Shown: piece after piece, positions 1 to 8,211 of the stretch | Position numbering within the stretch: the stretch's first letter is position 1 | Layout: each line of letters starts with the position of its first letter | Assembly: GCF_023715895.1 (NCBI RefSeq) | Contig: NZ_JAMBOO010000005.1 | Location: forward strand, 62,001 to 126,000 | Direction: 5' to 3' | Source: Domibacillus indicus | GTDB taxonomy: Bacteria > Bacillota > Bacilli > Bacillales > Domibacillaceae | DNA: 64,000 nt | The notes under the pieces: model-generated | The model's database searches: none | What the model was told of the DNA's origin: nothing | The model's input: the letters and a program-made list of their open reading frames with translations, nothing else | Made by a program: the position numbers and the translations under genes

Positions 1-293
1 CCCCCGCCTACGGCTAGAATAAAATCAATATTGTGCTCCCTGCATAGTGAAATACCTTCCCGAACAAGGCTTACTCTCGGATTGGGCTGTACGCCGCCTA
101 GTTCAATGATCTCGATTCCCTGCTCCCGCACAGACTGCATAACTCTATCGTATAAACCGCTTTCTTTAATGCTTCCCCCGCCGTAATGCAAAAGCAGTTT
201 TTTACCGTATACAGCAGCTTCTGTCCCTACTACTTGTTCCTGTCCTTTTCCAAAAATAACTTTTGTAGCGTTTTGAAATACAAAATCCTGCAT
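1..293 (-). CDS. Iron-containing alcohol dehydrogenase, 5' end only
   Basis: The reading frame begins with MQDFVFQNATKVIFGKGQE and leaves the window at base 1, so about the first 97 residues are visible. The N-terminal pattern (FxNxTKVIFGKG, then a predicted Rossmann-like half with GGGSIK and LGGVQPNPR) is that of group III Fe-dependent alcohol dehydrogenases of the YugJ/YugK/BdhA type, which reduce aldehydes with NAD(P)H in the cytoplasm. The metal-binding histidines lie outside the window. The ATG is preceded by AGGGGAGGA at a normal distance, which fixes the start. Substrate unknown. Confidence 0.85.
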   Translation of the reverse strand, partial: MQDFVFQNATKVIFGKGQEQVVGTEAAVYGKKLLLHYGGGSIKESGLYDRVMQSVREQGIEIIELGGVQPNPRVSLVREGISLCREHNIDFILAVGG

Positions 294-496
294 TTGCGTA
301 TCCTCCCCTAACGTGATTCGTTTCATTGAAACAAGCATTTTTATCGTATCATTAAATCGGTTAAAAGCAGAGGGACCCTTTTCCCGTTTCTAGAAGCAAC
401 AAATTTATTTTATGTCCCGTTTTTCAAGTAATGATATATATCTAATTAGCTTTCTGTCCTTCTTAATCTTTAAAATATATCCTTATGAATTTTAAC

Positions 497-1048
497 TCAC
501 TTTCCTTTTGTTACTCTCTCAAGCACAAAAAAGTATCCAGATTCCTCTTTTCCGCCTTTCAGATCCATAACACCCAGTACAGTATGGTCATCCACTTTTC
601 TAAACATGTCATACATGCCATGCTGGTCATAAATCATTGTGGCACTTAAGACGCCTCTATACTCCAGCATACGTATTCTCGCTTTGTCTTTTTTGGTTGC
701 GATAAAAGGTGATGCAGCTGAAAACAATGGCTTAACCAGGGATCTAGGAATTTTGTCAAATGGCAGAGACAAAGGGATAAAACCCGGATTGATCTTATAC
801 AATACACCATTATTTTTTTGAAAAACGAGCGGATGGACCGTTTCGGAGTCGATAAATTCCTTGCCAAACCAGTTCACAGATTCAAGCAGGCCATCCATCG
901 GGTGGTTCGTCCTGAACTCCCTGCCCTTCCATAATCCGATCATAAAAGAAAGATCGATACTTTCCAATTGGTCAAAAAATTGAAAGGCCTCCGCTTGCGA
1001 TATGGGCCCTTCTGTAAGAAACTTCTCCAGCTTTGTGCGGGGATTCAT
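497..1048 (-). CDS. GXWXG / DUF4334 domain protein
   Basis: This is a 183-residue cytoplasmic protein with no signal or membrane segment. Residues about 38-70 contain IGLWKGREF followed by HPMDGLLESVNWFGKEF, the hallmark of the GXWXG domain. The C-terminal half (about 120-180: RMLEYRGVLSATMIYD, then DHTVLGVMDLKG) matches the DUF4334 domain that normally follows it. Full length for the family. The biochemical role of these proteins is not established, so none is assigned. It is monocistronic by appearance: the next genes on the same strand are 200 bp away on either side. The start is supported by GGAGG sequence in the rc of 1050-1065. Confidence 0.8.
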   Translation of the reverse strand: MNPRTKLEKFLTEGPISQAEAFQFFDQLESIDLSFMIGLWKGREFRTNHPMDGLLESVNWFGKEFIDSETVHPLVFQKNNGVLYKINPGFIPLSLPFDKIPRSLVKPLFSAASPFIATKKDKARIRMLEYRGVLSATMIYDQHGMYDMFRKVDDHTVLGVMDLKGGKEESGYFFVLERVTKGK

Positions 1049-1120
1049 TCATCAGCCTCCTCACTTCTTTTCCCTTTTCTTTCCTCCGTTCGTTTCATTA
1101 TACCCTTTTTACGCAAAGAA

Positions 1121-1145
1121 AAAGACCGAGCGGAAACCCGGTCTT
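1121..1145. terminator. Terminator-like hairpin, copy 1 of a repeated motif
   Basis: The stem AAGACCG / CGGTCTT surrounds GAGCGGAAAC. The same hairpin occurs at 16891-16918 and 17117-17144. Copies 1 and 16891 also share the preceding TACGCAAAGAAAA, so they are related by descent and not only by function. It lies beside the helicase remnant at 1160-1248. Confidence 0.6.
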
Positions 1146-1159
1146 GATTACGTAGCTTT

Positions 1160-1248
1160 TCATACTGCAATGGTTTTGTATTTTAAAAAGGCGCCCCGCT
1201 CATAGCATGCTGGACAGATATTACAAAGGTAACCCCATTTTCCTGACA
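1160..1248 (-). pseudogene. Remnant of the 3' end of a SUV3-like helicase gene
   Basis: The minus strand reads MSGKWGYLCNICPACYERG, then AFLKYKTIAV and stop. This aligns with the extreme C-terminus of the complete helicase at 17162-19702 (DWDYPYSICQACYERGQPF, then QKYRNRR). The zinc-ribbon residues CxxC and the CYERG motif are retained, but nothing upstream of about 1248 resembles the helicase. The following terminator hairpin is also shared. I read it as a decayed duplicate of the gene end, about 16 kb from the intact copy. Confidence 0.6.
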
Positions 1249-1314
1249 TACTATTAGTATTTTGGATTTAGAACTTTTCTCTATCTATATATAACTGCCT
1301 GAATGTTTAGAAAA

Positions 1315-2166
1315 TCAGGTAATCTTTTTTGCTTTTTCAGCTTGATATCCAGCCAATTGATGCTTCGAAAAATAGGATTTTGCTGCTTCTAAACACTGCT
1401 GCGCAAATTTCTCATATCCCATTTCCTTCAATCGTTTTGTATGAGGTAATTCGATAGAGTAAGGCATTTCCGGAAGACTGGTTACAATAGCTGCCACATC
1501 AATTCCCCCTTCTCCTACATACGAACGTTCTTCTCGAAGGATACGGGTCATTTCTTCTAGGGATTGTGGAATACCCGCCTGAGCATCGCATAGATGAAGA
1601 AAACGAAACCAATCCCGCGGTAATTGTTGCAGATCCTCTACTTTTTCTTTTGAGCGATGAAAATGATGAACATCAATCATTAGTCCGGCATTTTCTTGTT
1701 TGGCCGCTTTTAATATATCTACGGCTTCTGCCAGCGTCGATACGCTGGCAATCGGTACAAATTCCAGTTCGACAGTAAGTCCAAACGGATCTGCAAGCTC
1801 GCACAATTCTACGAAGCGTTCGACCGCAAAGGATCGGTCATCTGTCCAAATGCTGCTAAGTACGTGGCATCCGCCAAGCTCAGCTGCCACTTCCATTGCA
1901 GGAAGATAGCTTTTCGGCTCTGTTCCGTCACAAATTCTTGCAAGTTCAATATCCAGCAGCTTCATCCCCGTCTCAGCCATCGCTTTCTTTGTTTCTTTTA
2001 ACAGCAGCTTACTTTCTGTTAAAGAAACTGCAGGCTCTCCAGGCACGCCCATGTGAATAGGTCTAAAGCTAACAAAATCATAACCGGTTCTTGAAGCGAT
2101 ATATGTCATCTCAGGCGGCAGACAGCCAAGTACAGTGAGGTAGGCAAGAGAAAATTGTGGAGCCAT
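1315..2166 (-). CDS. Sugar phosphate isomerase/epimerase (TIM barrel)
   Basis: A 283-residue protein of the xylose isomerase-like AP-endonuclease-2 fold. Visible metal-site style residues include the Glu in TVELEFVP (about 133), DVHHFHRS (about 167-174), HLCDA (about 192-196) and the late IELPH (about 238). Relatives include hydroxypyruvate isomerase, IolE/IolI and other sugar-acid isomerases. The substrate cannot be read from the sequence. It is the last gene of the ALDH-ADH-ThDP operon, 36 bp after the ThDP enzyme, and GGAGGAAGAAAG precedes its ATG. A ThDP enzyme next to a TIM-barrel isomerase resembles gcl-hyi and iolD-iolE arrangements, which suggests, as inference, handling of a short keto-sugar product. 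Confidence 0.8.
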   Translation of the reverse strand: MAPQFSLAYLTVLGCLPPEMTYIASRTGYDFVSFRPIHMGVPGEPAVSLTESKLLLKETKKAMAETGMKLLDIELARICDGTEPKSYLPAMEVAAELGGCHVLSSIWTDDRSFAVERFVELCELADPFGLTVELEFVPIASVSTLAEAVDILKAAKQENAGLMIDVHHFHRSKEKVEDLQQLPRDWFRFLHLCDAQAGIPQSLEEMTRILREERSYVGEGGIDVAAIVTSLPEMPYSIELPHTKRLKEMGYEKFAQQCLEAAKSYFSKHQLAGYQAEKAKKIT

Positions 2167-2202
2167 CTTTCTTCCTCCAATCGTACATTTTGTAAATATA
2201 GC

Positions 2203-3963
2203 TTAGTTTGTCGCCACGTGGTGAACAGTTTTGCCCGGTGAGTAAATATCCATGATGTTCCAATGCCCTGCGGTTGGCACTGGATTATTCAGCATAGCTA
2301 CATCAATAACAACCGGTTTGTTGGCTGCAATCGCAGCTTCAAGAGCCGGCTTAAACTCCTCTGCTTTTTCAATTTTCACGCCTTCTATGCCGTATGCGCG
2401 GGCAATCGCCGCAAAATCTGGTGAATACGGCTGGCCATCCTTTTCGAATAATGTGCCGAGTGTCGTGCCGTAGTGGGCTTTTTGAAGACCGGCAATCGTA
2501 CCAAAGGCAAAATTGTTCATAATCACCCAGATAACCGGTATATTTTCTTCTGCTGCTGTGGCAAGAAGCGCCGGGTTTTGCCCAAAACCGCCATCACCCA
2601 CAAGAGACACAACTACACGGTCAGGATGAGCGACTTTAACGCCCAGTGCAGCGGGTGCGCCAAAGCCCATCGTCGCGAAACCGCCCGGAGTGAAAATGGT
2701 GCCTGGCTCTAAAATATCAAACTGCTGGCCGACGCCGTTTTTATTCCAGCCAACATCTGTTGTGATAAAGGCGTCACGCGGCAGTACGTCGCGCACTTCT
2801 GCTAAAATCCGCTGAGGCTGCATTGGAAAGCTGTTATCTTTAATAAATTCTTTATTGCTGTTTTTAAAAGCTTGCTTATTCGCGGCGATCTCAGCCTTCA
2901 GCGCTTCATTTCGGCGGCCTTCTGGCGCTATTTTCTTTGCTACTCGGTTCAATACGGTTAATGCTTGCTTTAAGTCTGCCACTGCACCCATCTCGACTGG
3001 ATAGTTGCGGCCAATTTCGCTGGCTTCAATATCGATTTGGATTAGTTTGGTCGGCGGAAAATGAAAAGTATACTCGTCTTCCCATGAGCTGCTGTCCGCT
3101 TCGGCAAAACGAGTGCCAAGAGCTAACATATAATCCGCTTCTTTGCATTTATTGTTAATAAACTCAGTGCCCCAGAAGCCAGTCATGCCAAGCACAAGTG
3201 GATTGTCGTCTGCTACTGCCCCTTTGCCCATCAGTGAATGCGCTACCGGAAAATCAAAATGATTCACAAACTCAGCCAATTCTTCTGCTGCATCTGCAAG
3301 CAGCACGCCGCCGCCCGCGTAAACAACCGGGTTTTTCGCATCAAGAAGAGCATTAATAATCGTTTCTGCTGTGTCTTCATCGATGGACGGTTTTTGAAGT
3401 GCCTTCGTATGGTGTTTTTGTTTTTCAAACAGCTCCGTATCAATTTCTTTTGAAAAAATGTCCATTGGAACAGATACAAGTACCGGTCCTGGTGTGCCCG
3501 TTTCAGCCAGCTGGAATGCTTTCTCTAAAATTTCCGGCAGCAGATGCGGGCTGTCTACACGCCATGCGCGTTTTACAAAAGGACGGTAAATTTCATACTG
3601 TGTCGCATCCGCATGAAGGTTGATCTCCTGATGCGGGTGCTTTCCGTAGTAATGGCTTGGCACATCGCCCGCAATGACAACCATTGGAATACAATCCATT
3701 GCTGCATTCGCCACCCCGGTTGCGGCATTGGTCATGCCCGGCCCCACATGGCTTAATACAACAGATGTCTGCTTTTTCGCGCGTGCATATCCGTCTGCGG
3801 CATGGGAAGCCACTTGTTCATGGCGTACGTTAACAAATTTAATTGAACTTTTTTCTAGCTCTGTTAAAACAGCAATATTGGTGTGCCCGCACAGTCCAAA
3901 AATATGTTCTACACCGCGGTCTTCTAAATATTTAACGAGTTGACGAGAAATCAGTTCTTTCAT
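2203..3963 (-). CDS. Thiamine diphosphate enzyme, acetolactate synthase-like
   Basis: 586 residues with the three-domain ThDP architecture. The N-terminal PYR domain carries the catalytic Glu at about residue 49 (VRHEQVASHAADGYAR). The central DHS-like domain spans about 195-330. The C-terminal PP domain has the cofactor motif GDGGFGQNPAL to IMNN at about 455-483. The catalytic Glu is present, unlike glyoxylate carboligase where it is replaced by Val. The family decarboxylates 2-keto acids or joins or cleaves C-C bonds next to a carbonyl. Its start overlaps the ADH stop by 4 bp (ATGA), so translation is coupled. True acetolactate synthase is unlikely: no small subunit or ilv genes are nearby and the context is catabolic. 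Confidence 0.8.
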   Translation of the reverse strand: MKELISRQLVKYLEDRGVEHIFGLCGHTNIAVLTELEKSSIKFVNVRHEQVASHAADGYARAKKQTSVVLSHVGPGMTNAATGVANAAMDCIPMVVIAGDVPSHYYGKHPHQEINLHADATQYEIYRPFVKRAWRVDSPHLLPEILEKAFQLAETGTPGPVLVSVPMDIFSKEIDTELFEKQKHHTKALQKPSIDEDTAETIINALLDAKNPVVYAGGGVLLADAAEELAEFVNHFDFPVAHSLMGKGAVADDNPLVLGMTGFWGTEFINNKCKEADYMLALGTRFAEADSSSWEDEYTFHFPPTKLIQIDIEASEIGRNYPVEMGAVADLKQALTVLNRVAKKIAPEGRRNEALKAEIAANKQAFKNSNKEFIKDNSFPMQPQRILAEVRDVLPRDAFITTDVGWNKNGVGQQFDILEPGTIFTPGGFATMGFGAPAALGVKVAHPDRVVVSLVGDGGFGQNPALLATAAEENIPVIWVIMNNFAFGTIAGLQKAHYGTTLGTLFEKDGQPYSPDFAAIARAYGIEGVKIEKAEEFKPALEAAIAANKPVVIDVAMLNNPVPTAGHWNIMDIYSPGKTVHHVATN

Positions 3964-5006
3964 TGATGAAAGCCCTCCTTAAAGTTCAAAATAATTTTGG
4001 CGTATTGCCCTGAGACAGCCGCTTCGTATGCACGCTCATATTCTTTAAGCGGAATGATATCCGCAATAATAGGATCAATTGTGAATTCCGGCAGCTTCAA
4101 GTATTCTGCACTTTCCGAGAAATCAGTCGGAAAGTTGTAAATGATGCTTCCATGAATAGAAATTTCATTGCGGACGATTTTCAGGATCGGCAGTGTGGCT
4201 TCATCCGTTAAGCCAATTAAAACAACTTCACCGCCCGGTTTTACAATATCTACAGCCTGCTCAACTGCCTGTCTGACACCTGCTGCCTCAATCACAACAT
4301 CAAATTGCATCTTTTCTGGCACAGCAGATGGAACAAACGTCTGAATATCACCGTACACAGAAACCTTTTTTAGCTTTTCCTTATTGATGTCAATAGCTGT
4401 AATATCTGCACCGAGGTGAGCAGCAAGCGCAATGGCAAGCTGTCCTTCTGTTCCGCAGCCAATTACCGCAACGGAGGTGCCTTTTGTAATGTTCGCTCGT
4501 TTAAAAGCGTGAATGACAACTGCAAAAGGCTCAATTAACACAGCCCGTTCATCCGATAATTCATCCGGGACAGGCAAAATATATTTAGCAGGCACCGTAA
4601 ATTCTTCCGAGAAGCCGCCGTCTGTGTTGACGCCAAGAGATTTTTTAAAAGCACAAAGATTGGTTTTTCCTTTTTGGCACTGTTCACACTCACCACAATA
4701 GGAGTTTGGCTGTACCACAACGCGTGTACCGATTGGAATATCCACTTTTTCTCCAGCTTCAATGACCATTCCAAGCAGTTCATGCCCTGGAGTAAGCGGA
4801 TAAGAAGCATGAGCAATTTTCCCTTTATACACACCAATATCGGATCCGCAGATGCCGCCGTAAATTAATTTGAGTTTTACTTCATCCTGCTTCGGTGCCG
4901 GGGCACTGCTTTCTTGTAAAGAAATATCCCCAGGGCCTGATATATGGAGACTCCGCATTTTATTCACCGCTGTAAGTTCATTGAGTTTACGCTCTAAAAT
5001 ACTCAT
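3960..5006 (-). CDS. Zinc-dependent medium-chain alcohol dehydrogenase
   Basis: 348 residues, MDR superfamily. Catalytic zinc ligands are seen as GGICGSD (Cys53) and PGHE (His75, Glu76). The structural zinc loop is CGECEQCQKGKTNLC (Cys104, 107, 110, 118). The Rossmann motif is VAVIGCGTEGQLAIALAA at about 180. This class includes sorbitol, threonine and sugar-acid dehydrogenases. The substrate is unknown. The first ATG follows the ALDH stop by 4 bp but has a poor ribosome site. The second Met (residue 17, MRSLHIS, base 4958) matches the usual family start and is an alternative. It sits mid-operon between ALDH and the ThDP enzyme. Confidence 0.82.
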   Translation of the reverse strand: MSILERKLNELTAVNKMRSLHISGPGDISLQESSAPAPKQDEVKLKLIYGGICGSDIGVYKGKIAHASYPLTPGHELLGMVIEAGEKVDIPIGTRVVVQPNSYCGECEQCQKGKTNLCAFKKSLGVNTDGGFSEEFTVPAKYILPVPDELSDERAVLIEPFAVVIHAFKRANITKGTSVAVIGCGTEGQLAIALAAHLGADITAIDINKEKLKKVSVYGDIQTFVPSAVPEKMQFDVVIEAAGVRQAVEQAVDIVKPGGEVVLIGLTDEATLPILKIVRNEISIHGSIIYNFPTDFSESAEYLKLPEFTIDPIIADIIPLKEYERAYEAAVSGQYAKIILNFKEGFHQ

Positions 5007-5010
5007 AGGC

Positions 5011-6480
5011 TCACACCGGAAGCTGAAGCACGATCATTTTTGATTCTGTCATGTCTTCAACAGCGAAACGCGGGCCCTCACGTCCAATACCGCTGTTTTT
5101 GACGCCTCCATACGGCCAGTGATCCAGACGGAAATTGGAAGTTCCATTAATCACAACTCCCCCAACAGCCAGTTCATGTGCCGCTTTATAAGCCAGGTCG
5201 AGCTGATTTGTGAAAATACCTGCCTGAAGACCGAAATCTGAATCGTTCGCTTCTGAGATGGCTTCTTCGATTCTTTCATAAGGAAGAATGCTGACGATTG
5301 GGCCAAATACCTCCTGGCAGACAACATTCGTTGTTTTAGGCGGATTCAGCAAAATTGTTGGCTGAACACTAGCACCGTTCTGTTTGCCTCCTGAGACAAC
5401 TTCGGCTCCATCTTTTACAGCTAGATCGATCCAATTAACGATACGGTCAGCTGCCTGCTCATTGACTAACGTGCCCACATCAGTTGATGGGTCAAGAGGA
5501 TCGCCTACTTTCAGCTTTTCTACTTCGTTTTTCAAAAACTCCTTAAACTGGGGAACGACTGATTGATGCACATAAATACGCTGAACAGAGATACAACTCT
5601 GTCCCGAGTTGCTGAAGCCGGTACGCGCGCACATGGCTGCAGCCCTCTCCAAATCTGCGTCTTCATGAACAATGGTCGCCGCATTTCCGCCAAGTTCGAG
5701 CAGCACTTTTTTCATTCCGGCAATTGAGCAAATATTGCGGCTGGCTACCGTACCTCCCGTAAACGAAATAATGTTCACACGATCATCTTTTACAATGGCC
5801 TGCCCGCTTTCCACTCCGCCGAGAATCATGTTTACTGCATTTAATGGAAGGCCGGCTTCATGCAAAAGTTTCAATAAAGCGCTTGCAATTAAAGAAGTTT
5901 GAGGCGCCGGCTTTAAAATCGTACTGTTTCCTGCAGCAAACGCCGGGCCTACTTTATGACAAACAAGGTTTAATGGAGCATTAAAAGGAGTAATAGCGGC
6001 AATTACGCCTACTGGAACACGAAACGTCACAGCGATTGCTTGTTCTCCACGTTCGGAAGCATCTCCAGGCATGCTCTGCCCATGCAGCCGTTTGGCTTCT
6101 TCTCCTGACAGCTCCAGTGTTTCAATGGAGCGGGATACTTCATCCAGCGTGTTTTTCAGTGGTTTGCCAAGTTCTAATGAAATTAATGTTGCAAACTCTT
6201 CTTTTCGCTCCTCTAGAAGAAAAGCGGCTTTCTTTAAAATACGAGCCCGTTTATGTGCCGGGATGGCCGCAATTTCTTTTTTGGCTTCAAATGCAGCTTG
6301 TAGTGCTTGTTCTGTATCTTCCATTGTCGCGAGTACTTGATGCCCAATAACCTCTCCAGAATATGGGCTTTTTACTTCTATGACTTCCCGATTTCCTTCC
6401 AGCCACTCACCATTTACAAACGGCTGAGCTCTTTTAAGTTCTGTCATAAGGGCCGTTTGTTGTTTTTTCAATTCTGCCAT
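5011..6480 (-). CDS. NAD(P)-dependent aldehyde dehydrogenase
   Basis: A 489-residue ALDH superfamily enzyme. The catalytic Cys lies in NSGQSC (about residue 296) and the general base Glu in LLELGGNA (about 262). The cofactor motif is SFTGGT. It oxidises an aldehyde to the acid, or to the CoA ester in some clades. I start it at the ATG of MAELKK: AGGTGA lies 5 bp upstream, while the GTG nine bases earlier is inside that ribosome site. It is the first gene of a four-gene operon (ALDH, ADH, ThDP enzyme, isomerase). Its promoter region carries two copies of the TTAGATCGATCTAA-type palindrome and a cre-like site, so LacI-type and CcpA control is inferred. Confidence 0.85.
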   Translation of the reverse strand: MAELKKQQTALMTELKRAQPFVNGEWLEGNREVIEVKSPYSGEVIGHQVLATMEDTEQALQAAFEAKKEIAAIPAHKRARILKKAAFLLEERKEEFATLISLELGKPLKNTLDEVSRSIETLELSGEEAKRLHGQSMPGDASERGEQAIAVTFRVPVGVIAAITPFNAPLNLVCHKVGPAFAAGNSTILKPAPQTSLIASALLKLLHEAGLPLNAVNMILGGVESGQAIVKDDRVNIISFTGGTVASRNICSIAGMKKVLLELGGNAATIVHEDADLERAAAMCARTGFSNSGQSCISVQRIYVHQSVVPQFKEFLKNEVEKLKVGDPLDPSTDVGTLVNEQAADRIVNWIDLAVKDGAEVVSGGKQNGASVQPTILLNPPKTTNVVCQEVFGPIVSILPYERIEEAISEANDSDFGLQAGIFTNQLDLAYKAAHELAVGGVVINGTSNFRLDHWPYGGVKNSGIGREGPRFAVEDMTESKMIVLQLPV

Positions 6481-6512
6481 ACGGATCACCTGCTTTTATA
6501 AATTTTTCACGT

Positions 6513-6556
6513 TATTAGATCGATCTAATAGAAAGCCTTTTTTTAGATCGATCCAA
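6513..6556. promoter_or_regulatory. Tandem LacI-type operators before the ALDH operon
   Basis: 6513-6530 is a perfect 18-bp palindrome, TATTAGATCGATCTAATA. 6543-6556 is TTAGATCGATCCAA, one base off. The centres are 28 bp apart. The central CG dyad is characteristic of LacI-family operators. The same core is found at 6700, 12167, 12189, 16576 and 16607, always upstream of genes around the LacI gene at 12424-13446. Confidence 0.75.
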
Positions 6557-6582
6557 TAATCGACCTAATAACATCGCTTTCG

Positions 6583-6596
6583 TGTAAGCGTTAACA
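6583..6596. promoter_or_regulatory. Catabolite-responsive element (cre)
   Basis: TGTAAGCGTTAACA fits the CcpA consensus TGWAARCGYTWNCA. It lies between the divergent ALDH operon and the membrane protein gene at 6727, so it could repress both when preferred sugars are present. Confidence 0.6.
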
Positions 6597-6699
6597 ACAT
6601 CTTATAACAGCTTAACGTTTTATGCAATACTTTTTATACAATTTTTATTAAATTTTTAATGCATGGACGAAAACGAATAATTTTGTTAGGTTTATAGAG

Positions 6700-6711
6700 T
6701 AGATCGATCTA
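6700..6711. promoter_or_regulatory. LacI-type operator before the membrane protein gene
   Basis: TAGATCGATCTA is the 12-bp core of the shared palindrome. It lies immediately upstream of the GAAGG ribosome site of the gene starting at 6727, a position suited to block transcription. Confidence 0.6.
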
Positions 6712-6726
6712 GAAAGAAGGTATAGT

Positions 6727-8073
6727 ATGGTTTTACTCCTTTATACATCCTTGATTATCCTTTACATTTTGTCTGTTTTTTTTGATGCTTCTTTTCTCCA
6801 TTACATTGTAGGAATTGCAGCCTTTTTAACACTACTGACAGCTGCCTTTCGGGCAAAAGGGCTGTATTTTTACTCCGGGCTTCTGTTTTTTCTCATTGGA
6901 TCTGTGCTTTTTATCATGCAAGATCTTCCCTGGCATTACTTTTTTTTATATTTCGATTCAATGCTCGGTGTAATGTCCCTTTTTCTTGTACTGCCTTTTT
7001 TAAATTCTATTATCCGAACCGGACATTATGACACGAATCTAAACACTCTGCTTCGCCAGAATGTTCAAGGGTTTGAAAAACTATATCGGCGCAGCTTTCT
7101 TGTATCCCATGTGCTTGGCTTGTTTTTAAACGTTGCCACGATTCCGTTGCTAAAAAACACGCTTCATCATACCTTGAAACAGTTTCCAAGAGAAAAAGCA
7201 CAAGCTTTTCTTTCTCAAAGTCTTCTTCGCGGCTATGCCCTTTGTTTATCGTGGAGCCCGATGGAAGTCATGGTGATTACATCACTCGATATCACAGGAA
7301 AAACATACATTGAAATTGTTCTGGTTATGTTAATGCTCGTTCTTCTTTTTACCGCCGCTGATTACACCATTTCTTTTTTTAAGTATCGTACATTTGGCTT
7401 ACATATCGCAGATTCTTTGCAGAAAAAATCAAATGTCACACGGAAGCTGCTTCAAATGGGCGGCATGCTTTTGCTTTTTGTCTGCTTAGCCTCTATATTT
7501 CAGCATTACTTTCAAACAGGCTACCTGCTTTCTGTTGTGATCGTAATTATTCCTATTTCATTATTATGGGCTTGTTTAATTAAAAAGCAAAAACGGTATC
7601 TTAAAATCACGATACCGCACTGGAAAGAACGTACAAGAGGCCTTTCCAATTACTTTTTTATGTTTTTAAGCGCCGGTTTATTTGTGAATATGCTTTCTGA
7701 ATCTCACACGCTGTCTTTTTTACAAGATATGTTTTACAGCGTTTCTCATCAAACACTGTTTTTTTATGTTTTGATTGGCCTGTACTTTTTCGTGACGTCG
7801 CTTGTCGGCTTTCACCCGCTTGTTTCCATTACCCTTTTAGGAGAGCTGCTGAAGCCTTCCTTGCCCGATGCATCATCTATTTCACTTACCATTGTGCTGA
7901 TTACCTGCAGCCTGGCAACTGTGATGTACAGTCCTTTTAATTTATCGGTTTCTATCCTGTCGGACCTTTTGCGTATCAATCCATTTAAAATTGTACGGTG
8001 GAACCTCCCGTTTGCGTTACTTTATATGAGTGTCAGTATTTTCATTGCTTATACAATAGGGCTGCTTCTTTAA
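6727..8073 (+). CDS. Polytopic membrane protein, possible transporter
   Basis: 448 residues with about 11-12 hydrophobic helices spread over the whole length. There is no signal peptide and no large soluble domain. The central part has a conserved-looking loop (LSWSPMEVMVITSLD, about 176-190) and a second similar region near the end (LVGFHPLVSITLLGELL, then MYSPFNLSVSILS). Two such half-repeats with broken helices would suit the ion-transporter (IT/DctM/CitM-like) fold, but I cannot assign it to a named family. The gene is divergent from the ALDH operon and carries the regulon operator directly before its ribosome site (AGAAAGAAGG). It is therefore probably part of the same substrate-handling system, as importer or exporter. 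It is followed by a terminator at 8146. Confidence 0.75.
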   Translation: MVLLLYTSLIILYILSVFFDASFLHYIVGIAAFLTLLTAAFRAKGLYFYSGLLFFLIGSVLFIMQDLPWHYFFLYFDSMLGVMSLFLVLPFLNSIIRTGHYDTNLNTLLRQNVQGFEKLYRRSFLVSHVLGLFLNVATIPLLKNTLHHTLKQFPREKAQAFLSQSLLRGYALCLSWSPMEVMVITSLDITGKTYIEIVLVMLMLVLLFTAADYTISFFKYRTFGLHIADSLQKKSNVTRKLLQMGGMLLLFVCLASIFQHYFQTGYLLSVVIVIIPISLLWACLIKKQKRYLKITIPHWKERTRGLSNYFFMFLSAGLFVNMLSESHTLSFLQDMFYSVSHQTLFFYVLIGLYFFVTSLVGFHPLVSITLLGELLKPSLPDASSISLTIVLITCSLATVMYSPFNLSVSILSDLLRINPFKIVRWNLPFALLYMSVSIFIAYTIGLLL

Positions 8074-8145
8074 CACATAGAAAAGGTTGAGTGTTGGGAG
8101 CTGAATGAAAGGAACACCGTGCTTTTCCAATTCTTTATATTCATT

Positions 8146-8175
8146 AAAAAAGCGATTCCGGGTGGAATCGCTTTT
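8146..8175. terminator. Bidirectional terminator
   Basis: AAAAAGCGATTCC / GGAATCGCTTTT with a short GGGT loop. It stands between the converging membrane protein gene and the HMG-CoA lyase-like gene and has A- and T-runs on both sides. Confidence 0.85.
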
Positions 8176-8211
8176 CTGCCTTGTTCAGAAGAGGCTGAAC
8201 GAATAAAAGAC

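Noticed and set aside
2203-3963. ilvB acetolactate synthase or glyoxylate carboligase
   Set aside because: No regulatory subunit or ilv context. The catalytic Glu is present, which argues against glyoxylate carboligase. Left as a ThDP enzyme.
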